From positions 124,001-188,000 of the forward strand of contig NZ_JAMXEX010000003.1 of NCBI RefSeq assembly GCF_025370775.1: DNA of 64,000 bases, in the 5' to 3' direction. The notes below the pieces were generated by a model. It searched no databases, was not told the origin of the DNA, and saw only the letters and a program-made list of their open reading frames with translations. This DNA comes from Ancylothrix sp. D3o (GTDB lineage Bacteria; Cyanobacteriota; Cyanobacteriia; Cyanobacteriales; Oscillatoriaceae). Shown here piece by piece: positions 17,857 through 29,100 of the stretch (the stretch's first letter is position 1; each line of letters starts with the position of its first letter). Both the position numbers and the translations under genes were made by a program.

Positions 17857-19815
17857 ATGTTGGTAGCAGAAGGTAGGAAAAGAGTACAAATAGAGGGAAT
17901 TTCGCCAGAAATTGATGGCGGAAAATTTCCCATCAAACGAACAACCGGCGAATCTCTTCGCGTTGAAGTCGATATGTTTTGCGACGGACACGACGAAATT
18001 TCCGGTGTAATTTTATACCGAAAGGAAGACTCGCCCGCCTGGTTAGAAGCGCCGCTTTTTTACCTTGTTAATGACCGCTGGTATGGCAACTTTACCGTCA
18101 CAGAAATCGGGCGTTATGTCTATACCATCACCGCCTGGGTCGATCATTTTTTAACCTGGCGCAAAGCAATGGGTAAAAAAGTCCAAGCGGGCCAAGATGT
18201 TTCGGTTGATTTATTAATTGGGGCGCAATTGGTGGAAGCAGCAAGTCAGCGAGCCACCGGCAACGATCAATCCCAACTGCAAAGCTGGGCAGAAACGTTG
18301 CGTTTAATCCAAAAAGAAGACCCTTATAACATCGAGCAAAAAGTTTTTTCCGAGCATATTGCCGGTTTAATGAAAAAATATCCAGACCGGAGTTTTGCCA
18401 CAACCTACGAAAAAGAACTTCCCATCGTTGTAGACCGAGAAAAAGCACGATTTAGCGCTTGGTATGAAATGTTTCCGCGCTCGTGCGGCCAACCTGAAAA
18501 ACACGGCAATTTTAAAGATGCGATTGCTCGATTACCCTACATTGCAGAATTGGGTTTTGATGTGCTTTATTTGCCTCCAATTCATCCAATTGGATATCAA
18601 TTTCGCAAAGGCAAAAACAACTCGACGACTGCGGAACCGGCAGATGTAGGAGTGCCTTGGGGCATTGGTTCGGCGGACGGAGGCCACAAAGCAATTCATC
18701 CCGACTTAGGCACAATAGCTGACTTTAAAGAATTTGTCAAAAAAGTCGCTGAGTATAACATTGAAATTGCCCTTGATTTAGCCTATCAATGCTCGCCCGA
18801 TCACCCCTATGTCAAAGAGCATCCGCAGTGGTTTAAATCCCGGCCTGATGGCACAATTCAATATGCCGAAAACCCACCAAAAAAATATCAAGATATCTAC
18901 CCGATAGACTTTGAAACCGAAGATTGGGAGAATCTTTGGCAAGAGTTAAAAAGCGTGGTGGATTTTTGGATTGAGCAAGGCGTTAAAATTTTTCGCGTAG
19001 ATAATCCCCATACCAAATCATTTTACTTTTGGGAATGGATGATTGGTGAAGTAAAGAAAAAACATCCCGAAGTGCTGTTTTTAGCAGAAGCATTTACCCG
19101 GCCAAAAATGATGTATCGGTTGGGAAAAATGGGGTTTAGCCAGTCTTATACCTATTTCACTTGGCGAAATGCGAAATGGGAATTAAGCCAATATTTTACC
19201 GAACTCACAACCCCGCCGGCCAGCGATATTTTCCGCCCCAATGTATGGCCAAATACCCCCGATATTTTGCATGAATATTTGCAGCATGGGGGACGACCGG
19301 CATTTATGATTCGCTATGTGTTGGCGGCGACACTAGCGGCGACTTATGGCATTTATGGGCCGGCCTTTGAAGTGTGCGAAAACCGGCCCGTGCGACCCGG
19401 AAGCGAAGAATATCTCGACTCGGAAAAATATCAGATTCGCCATTGGGATTTAAACAGTCCTTACAGCATCAAAAATATGATTTCACGGGTCAATGGAATT
19501 CGTCGCACCCATCGAGCCTTGCAAAGTAATCAAAGCTTGAAATTTCAAGAAATCAATAACGAGCAAATCATCTGTTATACCAAACAAACAGAAGACTTGA
19601 GCGATATTATTTTAGTAGTGGTAAATCTCGATCCTTTTAACACACAATCAGGGTGGATGTATTTACCCTTGCAAACGTTTGGCATTGATGCAAGTCAGGC
19701 TTATGAATTGCACGACTTACTCAATGATGAACATTACACCTGGCGGGGTGAATATAATTATCTCGAACTCAATCCCTATCAGAAGCCGGCTCATATTTTC
19801 TGGCTTCGGCAGTAA
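17857..19815 (+). CDS. glgE: Alpha-1,4-glucan:maltose-1-phosphate maltosyltransferase GlgE
   Basis: The 652-residue protein has the N-terminal DUF3416-like domain (about 1-130), then a GH13_3 barrel. Catalytic residues by alignment to actinobacterial GlgE are the nucleophile D382 (FRVDNPHTK), acid/base E411 (LAEAF) and D469 (NTPDI); the spacing agrees with the family. It extends alpha-1,4-glucan chains with maltosyl units from maltose-1-phosphate. Its substrate would come from the TreS-maltokinase fusion encoded next, and the product is branched by GlgB two genes on. The start has AAAGGA upstream. It is slightly shorter than actinobacterial GlgE (about 675-700). Confidence 0.95.
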   Translation: MLVAEGRKRVQIEGISPEIDGGKFPIKRTTGESLRVEVDMFCDGHDEISGVILYRKEDSPAWLEAPLFYLVNDRWYGNFTVTEIGRYVYTITAWVDHFLTWRKAMGKKVQAGQDVSVDLLIGAQLVEAASQRATGNDQSQLQSWAETLRLIQKEDPYNIEQKVFSEHIAGLMKKYPDRSFATTYEKELPIVVDREKARFSAWYEMFPRSCGQPEKHGNFKDAIARLPYIAELGFDVLYLPPIHPIGYQFRKGKNNSTTAEPADVGVPWGIGSADGGHKAIHPDLGTIADFKEFVKKVAEYNIEIALDLAYQCSPDHPYVKEHPQWFKSRPDGTIQYAENPPKKYQDIYPIDFETEDWENLWQELKSVVDFWIEQGVKIFRVDNPHTKSFYFWEWMIGEVKKKHPEVLFLAEAFTRPKMMYRLGKMGFSQSYTYFTWRNAKWELSQYFTELTTPPASDIFRPNVWPNTPDILHEYLQHGGRPAFMIRYVLAATLAATYGIYGPAFEVCENRPVRPGSEEYLDSEKYQIRHWDLNSPYSIKNMISRVNGIRRTHRALQSNQSLKFQEINNEQIICYTKQTEDLSDIILVVVNLDPFNTQSGWMYLPLQTFGIDASQAYELHDLLNDEHYTWRGEYNYLELNPYQKPAHIFWLRQ

Positions 19816-19828
19816 TTTCTTCGTTCCC

Positions 19829-19855
19829 TTGTTACCAGGCTGAGCCTGGTAACAA
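19829..19855. repeat. Perfect GTTACCAGGCT palindrome
   Basis: TTGTTACCAGGCT (19829-19841) and AGCCTGGTAACAA (19843-19855) form a perfect 13-base palindrome around one G. There is no T run, and it lies within the glgE-treS gap, so it looks like a dispersed repeat or mRNA-stabilising hairpin rather than a terminator. The 15762 hairpin is a variant. Confidence 0.75.
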
Positions 19856-19938
19856 GATAGAGCAGGCGGAGGCTCCTTCTCACAAACGAGCGCCTCCCTT
19901 TCCAAAACAAAAAACACTTGAATAAAACAGGGTTCCAA

Positions 19939-22900
19939 ATGACAAATACGATTTTAAAAGACGATCCATTGTGGTTTAAGAATGCGATTATTTATGAAGT
20001 GCCGGTGCGGGCTTTTGCAGACAGTAATGGCGATGGTATTGGCGATTTTCGTGGCTTAACAGAAAAACTCGATTATTTGCAAGATTTGGGCGTAACGGCA
20101 CTTTGGTTATTGCCCTTTTTTCCGTCTCCTTTAAAAGATGACGGCTATGATATTTCAGATTACACATCAGTAAACCCAATTTACGGCACATTAGAGGATT
20201 TTCAAGACTTTTTAGCTGCCTCACATCAGCGCGGGTTGCGGGTAATTATTGAGTTAATTGTTAACCACACTTCCGACCAACACCCCTGGTTTCAACGGGC
20301 AAGAAAAGCCCCGAAAGGTAGCCCCGAACGCGATTTTTATGTCTGGACGGATCACCCAGAAAAATACAAAGAAGCCAGAATTATTTTCAAAGATTTTGAA
20401 AGCTCTAACTGGAGTTGGGATGCCGTTGCTCAAAGTTATTATTGGCACCGGTTTTACTCCCACCAACCAGATTTAAACTATGACAGCCCAGCCGTGCAAA
20501 AAGCGGTTATTGATGTGCTGGATTTTTGGCTAGAAATGGGAGTAGATGGGTTACGTTTGGATGCCGTCCCCTACCTCTATGAACGCGAGGGAACAAACTG
20601 CGAAAACTTGCCAGAAACCCATGAATTTTTGAAGAAATTGCGCCGGCACGTTGATCAGAATTTCCCCAACAGAATGCTGCTTGCCGAGGCAAATCAATGG
20701 CCAGAAGATGCGGCACAATATTATGGGCAAGGGGATGAATGCCACATGAATTTTCATTTCCCCTTGATGCCGCGTTTATTTATGTCATTGCGGATGGAAG
20801 ATAACTTTCCAATTAGCGATATTTTGGCCCAAACTCCCCCGATACCAGATAATTGTCAATGGGCGGTTTTCCTGCGAAATCACGATGAATTAACCCTGGA
20901 AATGGTAACAGATGAAGACCGGGATTATATGTACAGGGTTTATGCTCAAGACCAAGAAATGCGGGTGAATTTGGGCATCCGCCGGCGCTTAGCACCGCTA
21001 TTAGGAAATGACCGCCGGCAGATTCAATTATTGAATAGTTTGTTGTTGTCTTTGCCAGGAACGCCGGTGCTTTATTATGGCGATGAAATTGGCATGGGAG
21101 ATAATGTTTATGTGGGAGATCGCAATGGGGTAAGAACTCCGATGCAGTGGAGTCCAGATCGCAATGCCGGTTTCTCACAAGCCAATCCGCAAAAGTTGTA
21201 TTTGCCGGTAATTATTGATTCGGAATATCACTTTACAGCCGTGAATGTGGAGGCACAACGGGCTAATCCTAACTCGCTTTGGTATTGGATGAAACGCTTA
21301 ATTGCCACGCGAAATCGCTTTCAGGCATTGGGGCGAGGAACGTTTGAATTATTGCATCCAGATAACCGCAAAGTTTTGGCATTTACCCGCACCTACAATG
21401 ATGAGCATATTTTGGTGGTGGCGAATTTATCGCGGTTTGTGCAAACCGTTGAGTTAGATTTGTCGGCATTTAAAGGCATGGTGCCGGTGGAAATTTTTGG
21501 TCGCACTGAGTTTCCGCCTATTAGCGAAACGTCTTATTTTCTCAGCATTAGTCCCTATGGGTTTTATTGGTTTAGTCTCAAACTGCAACCAAGTTTAACC
21601 AGTCTGCCCAGAGCGCAATCACAATTACCGCTTTTAACAGTCGAGCATAGTAATTTTGAAAAGATTTTTGCTCAGGCACAGTCTTTAGAAACTCGCAAGT
21701 TTGCGTCAAAATTAGAAGCGATTTTGCCTGATTATTTGCAAGGATGCCGGTGGTTTGGTGGCAAAGCTCGCCCCATTCAATCTACGCAAATTATAGAGAC
21801 AATTTCTCTGCCTTACAAGGATGTTCACGCTCAAATGATTTTCTTGAAAGTTGATTACATTCAAGGAGATCCTGAAACGTATGTTTTGTTGCTTTCTTAT
21901 GCTGAGGGCGAACAAGCGGCAAACTTGTTAACAGAAACGTCTCAAGCAGTTGTGGCTCGCTTGCAAATGGCCAATAAAAATGAAGCAGGAATCTTATTTG
22001 ATGCAGTGGCAGATAAGAGCTTTTTAACCTTCCCCTTGGATGCTATTGCCAGCAATTCTTCCTTTAAGGGTGCCGAAGGTAAATTAGTGGCTCATTTAAC
22101 CGATTTATTCCCGCAATTGCGCGGCGATGCTCCTTATTTAGAGCCTTCTCTTTTGAAAGGTGAGCAAAGCAATACCTCAATTTTTTATGGGGATCGCTTC
22201 ATGCTTAAACTGTTCCGCAAAATTGAGGAAGGTATTAACCCAGATTTGGAAATCGGGCTATTTTTGGGCAAGACAAAATGCTTAGAACATTTTGCCAATA
22301 TTGCCGGTTGGTTGGAATACCGACGTCCCAATAGTAAACCCATAACTCTCGGAATTTTGCAAGAATTAATTACCGAGGCACGGACTAGCTGGGATTACAC
22401 TTTGGATAGCTTGCGAGATTATTTTGAGCGAGTTGAAGTGCTGCCGGCAGAAATAGGAGAACTGCCTTTTCCCACGCCGTTTAAATGGGAAGAAAACGAA
22501 ATTCCTGAACTCGTAACAAACACCATTGGCGCTTATTTAGCCAATGCTCAAATTTTAGGGAAACGCACCGCCGAATTGCACCTTGCCCTCGCTTCCGACT
22601 CCGAACATCCCGACTTTTCCCCGGAACCTTTTACCTCTTTTTATCAGCGGTCGATTTATCAATATGCTCGCAACCAGTCAGGCAAAATTTTACTGCTGTT
22701 AAAACAACGAATCAAAACATTGCCCCCAGAAACGCAAAAGTTGGCTCAATCTGTTGTCAACCGGCAACAAGAAATCCTCGACCGATTCGGCTTAGTTATC
22801 AATCAAAAAATCACTGCAATGCGGACTCGTTTGCATGGCGACTATCACCTCGGCCAAGTGCTTTACACCGGCAAAGATTTTATTATCATAGACTTTGAAG

Positions 22901-23283
22901 GAGAGCCGGCCCACACTTTAAGTGAACGTCGCATGAAACGCTCACCTTTACGCGACGTTGCCGGGATGTTACAATCCTTTAAATATGCGGCCACAATGGC
23001 AGTCCGCAATGAAATGGAAAGCGGGATGGTGCGGGCTGAAAATGAGCCGATTATGCAAGAATGGGCGCATTTTTGGTACTCTTGGGTTAGCAGTGCTTTC
23101 TTAAATGCTTACCTAGAAACCGCCGCCCAAGACTCATTTTTGCCACAAACTCAGCAAGAATTGCAAGTGCTTTTGGATGCCTACATTTTGGAAAAAGCTA
23201 TCTATGAATTGGGCTACGAACTCAACAACCGGCCCGACTGGGTAGACATTCCTTTGCAGCGCATTTTGGAATTACTTTCTTAG
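19939..23283 (+). CDS. treS: Trehalose synthase (TreS) fused to maltokinase (Pep2)
   Basis: The 1114-residue fusion has two enzymes. Residues 1-550 are a GH13_16 trehalose synthase with ELIVNH (105-110), DGLRLDAVPYL (nucleophile D208), LAEANQWP (E250) and RNHDE (D316). It interconverts trehalose and maltose. Residues from about 600 on are a maltokinase with GCRWFGGKAR and the kinase motifs HGDYHLGQVL and IIDFEGEP near 960-990. It phosphorylates maltose with ATP to maltose-1-phosphate for GlgE. The fusion suits direct channelling of maltose. The ATG at 19939 is chosen over an upstream in-frame start because MTNTILKDDPLWFKNA matches the family N-terminus. Confidence 0.95.
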   Translation: MTNTILKDDPLWFKNAIIYEVPVRAFADSNGDGIGDFRGLTEKLDYLQDLGVTALWLLPFFPSPLKDDGYDISDYTSVNPIYGTLEDFQDFLAASHQRGLRVIIELIVNHTSDQHPWFQRARKAPKGSPERDFYVWTDHPEKYKEARIIFKDFESSNWSWDAVAQSYYWHRFYSHQPDLNYDSPAVQKAVIDVLDFWLEMGVDGLRLDAVPYLYEREGTNCENLPETHEFLKKLRRHVDQNFPNRMLLAEANQWPEDAAQYYGQGDECHMNFHFPLMPRLFMSLRMEDNFPISDILAQTPPIPDNCQWAVFLRNHDELTLEMVTDEDRDYMYRVYAQDQEMRVNLGIRRRLAPLLGNDRRQIQLLNSLLLSLPGTPVLYYGDEIGMGDNVYVGDRNGVRTPMQWSPDRNAGFSQANPQKLYLPVIIDSEYHFTAVNVEAQRANPNSLWYWMKRLIATRNRFQALGRGTFELLHPDNRKVLAFTRTYNDEHILVVANLSRFVQTVELDLSAFKGMVPVEIFGRTEFPPISETSYFLSISPYGFYWFSLKLQPSLTSLPRAQSQLPLLTVEHSNFEKIFAQAQSLETRKFASKLEAILPDYLQGCRWFGGKARPIQSTQIIETISLPYKDVHAQMIFLKVDYIQGDPETYVLLLSYAEGEQAANLLTETSQAVVARLQMANKNEAGILFDAVADKSFLTFPLDAIASNSSFKGAEGKLVAHLTDLFPQLRGDAPYLEPSLLKGEQSNTSIFYGDRFMLKLFRKIEEGINPDLEIGLFLGKTKCLEHFANIAGWLEYRRPNSKPITLGILQELITEARTSWDYTLDSLRDYFERVEVLPAEIGELPFPTPFKWEENEIPELVTNTIGAYLANAQILGKRTAELHLALASDSEHPDFSPEPFTSFYQRSIYQYARNQSGKILLLLKQRIKTLPPETQKLAQSVVNRQQEILDRFGLVINQKITAMRTRLHGDYHLGQVLYTGKDFIIIDFEGEPAHTLSERRMKRSPLRDVAGMLQSFKYAATMAVRNEMESGMVRAENEPIMQEWAHFWYSWVSSAFLNAYLETAAQDSFLPQTQQELQVLLDAYILEKAIYELGYELNNRPDWVDIPLQRILELLS

Positions 23284-23345
23284 GGTAAATTATGCCCACC
23301 CGCCGGTGGGCAATGCCCAACTTACTAACAAAAATCAGGAGAATT

Positions 23346-25265
23346 ATGACTGTTACATACCCAACGATCACCACAGATTTTTCCCTCATTACCGAAGACG
23401 ATATTTACTTATTCAACGAAGGTTCCCACTTCCATCTCTACAACAAACTCGGTGCCCATTTTGTCACTCATAACGGCACCCAAGGAACTTATTTTGCAGT
23501 CTGGGCACCCAACGCCCGATATGTTGCCGTCAAAGGCGATTTTAATGGCTGGAGTAAAGACAGCCATCCTTTAAAATTACGCGGCTCATCAGGCATTTGG
23601 GAAGGCTTTATACCCAATCTTTCCAAAGGCACAGTCTACAAATATCACATCGTTGGGCATAACAATTACGAAGTAGAAAAAGCCGACACCCTAGCCCTCG
23701 CCAGCGAAGTTCCCCCCAAAACTGCCTCCGTTATTTGGGATAGCGAATACACCTGGAATGATAGCGACTGGATGGCAAAACGTAGCGCAATTAATAACCT
23801 CAATTCCCCCATTTCTATCTACGAATTGCACATCGGTTCATGGATGCGAGTGCCCGAAGATGGCAACCGTTCTCTTTCCTACCGAGAACTCGCCCCCAAA
23901 CTGGCAGAATATATCCAAAAAATGAACTTTACCCACGTTGAATTTCTGCCAATAACTGAACATCCTTATTACCCTTCTTGGGGCTATCAAACCACCGGCT
24001 TTTTTGCCCCCACAAGCCGCTATGGAACCCCTCAAGACTTCATGTATTTGGTGGATTATTTACACCAAAATGATATCGGAGTTATCTTAGATTGGGTTCC
24101 CTCTCACTTCCCCACCGACTTACACGGACTGGCTTATTTTGACGGAACACATCTTTTTGAACACGCCGATCCTAGACAAGGTTATCACCCCGATTGGAAC
24201 AGCGCAATTTTTAATTATGGACGCAATGAAGTCCGCAGTTTTTTAATTAGCAGTGCCTTTTTTTGGCTAGAACAATGTCACATTGATGGCTTGCGAGTAG
24301 ATGCGGTTGCCTCAATGCTTTATCTCGATTATTCCCGCAAAAATGGTGAGTGGATACCCAACCAATACGGCAGCAATGAAAACCTCGAATCGATTGCCTT
24401 TTTACGCCGGCTAAATGAAGCGGTTTATACCCATTTTCCTGATACAATGACTATTGCCGAAGAGTCTACCTCTTGGTCAATGGTTTCTCGTCCTACTTAT
24501 TTAGGCGGTTTGGGATTTGGTTTTAAGTGGGATATGGGGTGGATGCACGACACTTTGAGTTATATGTCTGAAGATCCCATTCACCGCAAATATCACCACA
24601 ATAAGCTTACTTTCCGAATGCTTTATGCGTTCAATGAAAACTTTATTTTGCCGCTTTCCCATGATGAAGTGGTGCATGGCAAAGGTTCGCTGATTAACAA
24701 AATGCCGGGGGATTATTGGCAAAAATGCGCTAATTTGCGCGCACTTTATGGCTATATGTACGCCCAAGCAGCCAAAAAATTGCTGTTTATGGGATGCGAG
24801 TTTGGCCAGTGGAGTGAGTGGAATCATAATACAAGTTTAGACTGGCATTTGTTGGATAATCCTCTGCATTCTGGTTTGCAAAAATGGGTGGCGGATCTTA
24901 ACCACATTTACCGCGAAGAACCGGCACTGCATGAGTTAGATTTTGATTGGGCCGGTTTTGATTGGGTTGATTGTAATGACTGGGAAAATAGCATTATCAG
25001 CTTGATTCGCAAGGGTAAAAATGCTGAGGAAACAGTATTTATTGCCTGCAATTTTACGCCGGTTCCTCGTTATAATTACCGCCTTGGTGTGCCGACTGCC
25101 GGTTTTTGGAAAGAAGTTTTGAATAGTGATGCCGGCGAATACGGCGGTAGTAATTTAGGCAATTTTGGTGGGGTTCATGCTGATGAGATTCCTTGTCATG
25201 GACATGATTTTTCTGTGAGTTTGACTTTGCCTCCTTTGGCTGTTGTTTTCTTTAAGTTGGGGTAA
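23346..25265 (+). CDS. glgB: 1,4-alpha-glucan branching enzyme GlgB
   Basis: The 639-residue GH13_9 enzyme forms alpha-1,6 branches in glycogen-type glucan. It has a CBM48 domain ([20 protein letters not shown] near 55-75) and the barrel motifs [12 protein letters not shown] (nucleophile Asp), IAEEST (acid/base Glu) and [12 protein letters not shown]. It lacks the extra N1 domain of long GlgB forms. AGGAG stands directly before the ATG at 23346; the longer in-frame extension is unlikely. It is the third gene of the glgE-treS-glgB operon, 62 bases after treS. A second glgB for the ADP-glucose route is common in cyanobacteria and may exist elsewhere. Confidence 0.95.
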   Translation: MTVTYPTITTDFSLITEDDIYLFNEGSHFHLYNKLGAHFVTHNGTQGTYFAVWAPNARYVAVKGDFNGWSKDSHPLKLRGSSGIWEGFIPNLSKGTVYKYHIVGHNNYEVEKADTLALASEVPPKTASVIWDSEYTWNDSDWMAKRSAINNLNSPISIYELHIGSWMRVPEDGNRSLSYRELAPKLAEYIQKMNFTHVEFLPITEHPYYPSWGYQTTGFFAPTSRYGTPQDFMYLVDYLHQNDIGVILDWVPSHFPTDLHGLAYFDGTHLFEHADPRQGYHPDWNSAIFNYGRNEVRSFLISSAFFWLEQCHIDGLRVDAVASMLYLDYSRKNGEWIPNQYGSNENLESIAFLRRLNEAVYTHFPDTMTIAEESTSWSMVSRPTYLGGLGFGFKWDMGWMHDTLSYMSEDPIHRKYHHNKLTFRMLYAFNENFILPLSHDEVVHGKGSLINKMPGDYWQKCANLRALYGYMYAQAAKKLLFMGCEFGQWSEWNHNTSLDWHLLDNPLHSGLQKWVADLNHIYREEPALHELDFDWAGFDWVDCNDWENSIISLIRKGKNAEETVFIACNFTPVPRYNYRLGVPTAGFWKEVLNSDAGEYGGSNLGNFGGVHADEIPCHGHDFSVSLTLPPLAVVFFKLG

Positions 25266-25290
25266 TTTTTTAACCAGATAAAAAACGCCG

Positions 25291-25324
25291 AGAAACGCAG
25301 AAGAACCTCTGCGTTTCTTTTTTT
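25291..25324 (+). terminator. Strong terminator of the glgE operon
   Basis: AGAAACGCAGA (25291-25301) and TCTGCGTTTCT (25308-25318) form a perfect 11-base stem with a 6-base loop, running into seven T. This ends the glgE-treS-glgB transcript. Confidence 0.9.
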
Positions 25325-25364
25325 GGTGTTAAACTAGAGGAGGTTTGTGTTTGGAGGAGAGTTT

Positions 25365-26147
25365 ATGCCTTCGCCTTTTCCGGGGATGAATCCTTATTTA
25401 GAAAATCGTAAACTATGGCGGGATGTCCATCACAGGTTGATTACAGCCTTGGGTGATTACCTTTCCATACAACTTCGTCCTAAGTATATTGTGGCTGTTG
25501 AAATAGAAATTTATAAAACAACCGAAGAAAATATAATGGTTGGAGTTCCAGATGTCTCCGTACAACGTCCGCTAACTACAAAAAACCCCATAACAACCAA
25601 TGTCGCCGTAGCGGAACCGGCAACCGAACCGTTAACAGTAACCCTACCGATGCCCGAAATTGTTAAACAAGGATATTTAGAAATTATAGATGTGGTGAAA
25701 CAAGAAGTTGTAACAGCAATAGAACTTATTTCCCCAGCAAACAAGCGTTCTGGAAAAGGCCGCATCACTTATGAAAAAAAACGTTTAGAAATCTTGGGCA
25801 GTTCAACACATCTAGTCGAAATAGATTTATTGCGTTCTTGGCAACACCTGCCCTTTGAAAATGGCATTGAAAGTGACTATCGCATTTTGGTAAGTAGAGC
25901 AAATCACCGACCTAATGCTGAGTTATATGCTTTTAATATACAAGATAATATTCCTAAATTTCCTATTCCTTTGAAATCAGAAGATGTTGAGCCGATAATT
26001 AATTTACATGAGCTATTAGAAGGAGTCTATCACAGGGCAAGTTACGATCTCAGAATTGACTATAACCAAGAACCAACTCCACCATTCTCTGAAAAAGATG
26101 CAGTTTGGGCCGATAACTTATTACGACAAAAACAATGCCGGCAATAA
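25365..26147 (+). CDS. DUF4058 family protein
   Basis: The 260-residue protein begins MPSPFPGMNPYLENRKLWRDVHHRLI, the unmistakable start of the cyanobacterial DUF4058 family. It continues with VPDVSVQR, a YLEIIDV...VVTAIELISPANK segment and YEKKRLEIL. The D...ELISPANK arrangement recalls a PD-(D/E)XK nuclease core like that of Uma2 proteins, and the family is usually present in many copies per genome. No role has been assigned that I know. GGAGGAG precedes the ATG at 25365. A shared bidirectional terminator follows. Confidence 0.9.
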   Translation: MPSPFPGMNPYLENRKLWRDVHHRLITALGDYLSIQLRPKYIVAVEIEIYKTTEENIMVGVPDVSVQRPLTTKNPITTNVAVAEPATEPLTVTLPMPEIVKQGYLEIIDVVKQEVVTAIELISPANKRSGKGRITYEKKRLEILGSSTHLVEIDLLRSWQHLPFENGIESDYRILVSRANHRPNAELYAFNIQDNIPKFPIPLKSEDVEPIINLHELLEGVYHRASYDLRIDYNQEPTPPFSEKDAVWADNLLRQKQCRQ

Positions 26148-26179
26148 AAAAGCCGATTTAAACAAACCGGCTTTTTTTT
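26145..26179. terminator. Bidirectional terminator
   Basis: AAAAAAGCCG and CGGCTTTTTTTT frame an inverted repeat (AAGCCGATTT / AAACCGGCTT with one mismatch) between the convergent DUF4058 and nucleotidase-RTX genes. Poly-A on one side and poly-T on the other serve both directions. Confidence 0.9.
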
Positions 26180-26195
26180 ATCAACCTATCTCAAC

Positions 26196-29100
26196 TTAAA
26201 TCAGCGCAAAATCAGATGCCTCAATCAGCGAAACATCAACGCCGTTGAGGGTAGCCAGCAACTCGTCACCGCTACGGATTAAAGTTGCCGTTCCTTGGGA
26301 AGCAATTGTTAACTGTTGGAACGTTAAACCACCACCTAAAACAATCACATCTTCTCCGTTGGTAAAATCTAAAATCTCATCACTACCCTGTCCTTTTTGC
26401 AAGAAAAAGCGGTCATTTCCTGCACTCCCCGTCAGAGTATCATTGCCAAGATCACCGGCCAGAAAATCAGCGCCATTTTCCCCCGTCAAACTGTCATTAT
26501 CCTTGCCTCCATAAAGGCTATCATTTCCCTCACCGCTATCAATTAAATCATTGCCAGCATTACCAAAAATCAAATCATTTCCATCTCCCCCATTAAGCGT
26601 ATCATCCCCCAAATTTCCGCACAGAATATCAACCCCGCTATTTCCAAACAGCAAATCGTTATCTTTTCCACCGTGTAAGGTGTCGTTTCCGTCGCCACCT
26701 TCGAGAGAATCATTGCCGGTATTTCCAAACATCAAATCATTACCGCTATTGCCATAAACCAGGTCATTTCCTATTTCCCCCAGCAAGATATCATTGCCAT
26801 CCAATCCCAATACCACATCATTATCTTTGCCGGCAAAAACAAAATCATCACCGTTCCCTGCATCAATATAATCAGCCCCGGTATTTCCAAACAGCAAATC
26901 ATTGCCATCATTGCCATAAAGATTATCATTTCCGCCGCTACCAATTAACCAATCATTGCCGGTTAATCCGCTCAATTTTTCCGCAGCTTGACCGCCAATT
27001 ATTGTATCATCTGTTGCTCCTCCCTCCTGTGTTTTTTCAACCGTATTCGCATTAGGAACCGGAACATTATCAGAAGTTGGTGCCGGTGTTGGCGTTGGTG
27101 CCGGTGTTGGCGTTGGTTGGGGTGTTGGTGTTGGTGTTGGTTCAGGTGTTGGCGTAGGTTCAGGTGTTGGCGTAGGCGCAGGAATTCCAAATAGCGTAAC
27201 TGTCCCACTAACCTCATTAGAAACTGCCAACATCGGTTGATTATTTGGACTATTTTCTGCCGAAATAAACTTCAACCCTTCCGGTGAAATATCATTGCCT
27301 GTTTCCCCACTAAAATTATTGTTTTTCAAGTAGTGAACAAACACCGGCTTTGTCGGATCACTAATGTCATAAACCATCACCCCACTGATGCGTTCTAATC
27401 CAATAAACGCATAAGTTTTTCCATCAATAACGCCAGTCACAACGGCTTCCGGTTCTACACCTTTATTGTCGCTGCGAGTATCAAAACTTTCTGTATCTCC
27501 CTCCGAGTTAAATGCTTGAGGAAATAAAGCAGCAGTAATGCGTTCAAAGTCATCTCCGCTATCATAAACTAACTTGCCTTGTGCATCCCAAATTGAAAAC
27601 GACCGGCCCCCAAAAGCAAACAATTGATCATAATCACCATCGCCATCCGTATCGCCATTTGCCGCCGTCACTTGTAACCGGCCTAATGCTTCATCCGCTT
27701 GCAATTCCGCAGCATTAGGAAAAGCTGTTTGATCAAGAATTAAATCTTTAACTCTTGTTTCCTCACTGTAACCATCATAATCGCGGCTGTCGCCTTCATT
27801 AGCAGTGATAATGTACGTTTGACCATTAATTTCAAAACTGGCGATAGCATCCGGTTGATACATACCAAAAACCGGCCAGTTTTTGATATTAATTCCCCCA
27901 TCTCTATCACTGGCATCAAGCGCATTGTTAACCGCATAATCTTTAAAACCCAAAGGAACAATATTTGTAATCGTCCCCGTAGCAATATCCAAAATAGCCA
28001 CCGCATTACTTTCTTGCAAAGTAATCCAAGCCGTCTGTGAATCCCCAGAAACCGTAATATATTCCGGTTCTACATCTTGATCCAGCGTTGCATTCGGCCC
28101 AAAAACGCGCAAACCTTGCGATTTTAAAGCATCCAATTGATCATTAAATGCCGTAAAAGATGCCGTAGTTACTGTCGCATTTGCCACCCCATTTGACAAA
28201 TCAATCACACTTACAGAACCTTCAGGATCAGTAGTGTAATCGTCGCTGGGTTCCCCTTCATTTGCCACCAATACCTTTAACCCATCCGGGCTAAAAGTTA
28301 CCATATCCGGCAGGGCACCCACCTCAACAGACTTTAAAAAAGTCCCATTCGTATTAAAAAATGCAATAGTTCCGGGTGCTTGTTTATTGGAATTTTCCAC
28401 CGCTACCGCAACAATACTTTCACTTTCTCCGCCTGGCGAATACACCGCCACACTATTTGCAACAGCGCCATAAAGTTTGACATCAATTTCAGCAACTTTT
28501 GTGGGAATTGTAGGATTAGAAATATCCAAAACATCAATCACAGCCGCCTGTGCATTTACCACAAATAAACGCTGACTTTGAGAGTCATGGGCAACAATTT
28601 CTGCCGCACTTTCTCCCGTAATGCCGGTGCTGTAACTACCCAATTTTGTGAAATTAAATCCAGCTTGCACCGGCACCGTATCTTGCCGTACTGCTAAATT
28701 TTGAATTCGCTCATCTTCACTATTAGCAACATCCGCACCATTAAAACTTCCCACCGTTGCCAAATAATCCGCTAATGCTTTTTGTTCGCCGCCTTCCGTC
28801 GAAAAACTAACCGTCGTTCCCGCCGGCACTAAATCAACACGATTTAACGTTTCAGCAAACGCCGGAAACGGATAACTATCACCACCACCGGCCAAAAAAT
28901 TCAGCGTAACCGTCCGAAAAGTTCGCAGTGGATCGCCAACAATTTCCCCATCTTTTACTACAGTATCTATCACATTGCCGGCGCTATTTTTTACCACCAA
29001 AGATTTCACCCGACTCCCCGCAGCCAAACTCGCATCAAAGCTAAATTCCATCCCTCCAACTTGCGGAAATTGACCCGGTGTTGCCCCTGGTGCCGTCGCC

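Noticed and set aside
26988-27194. Trp/Cys/Arg-rich plus frame inside the RTX gene
   Set aside because: Antisense readout of the Pro-Thr linker repeat; a shadow.
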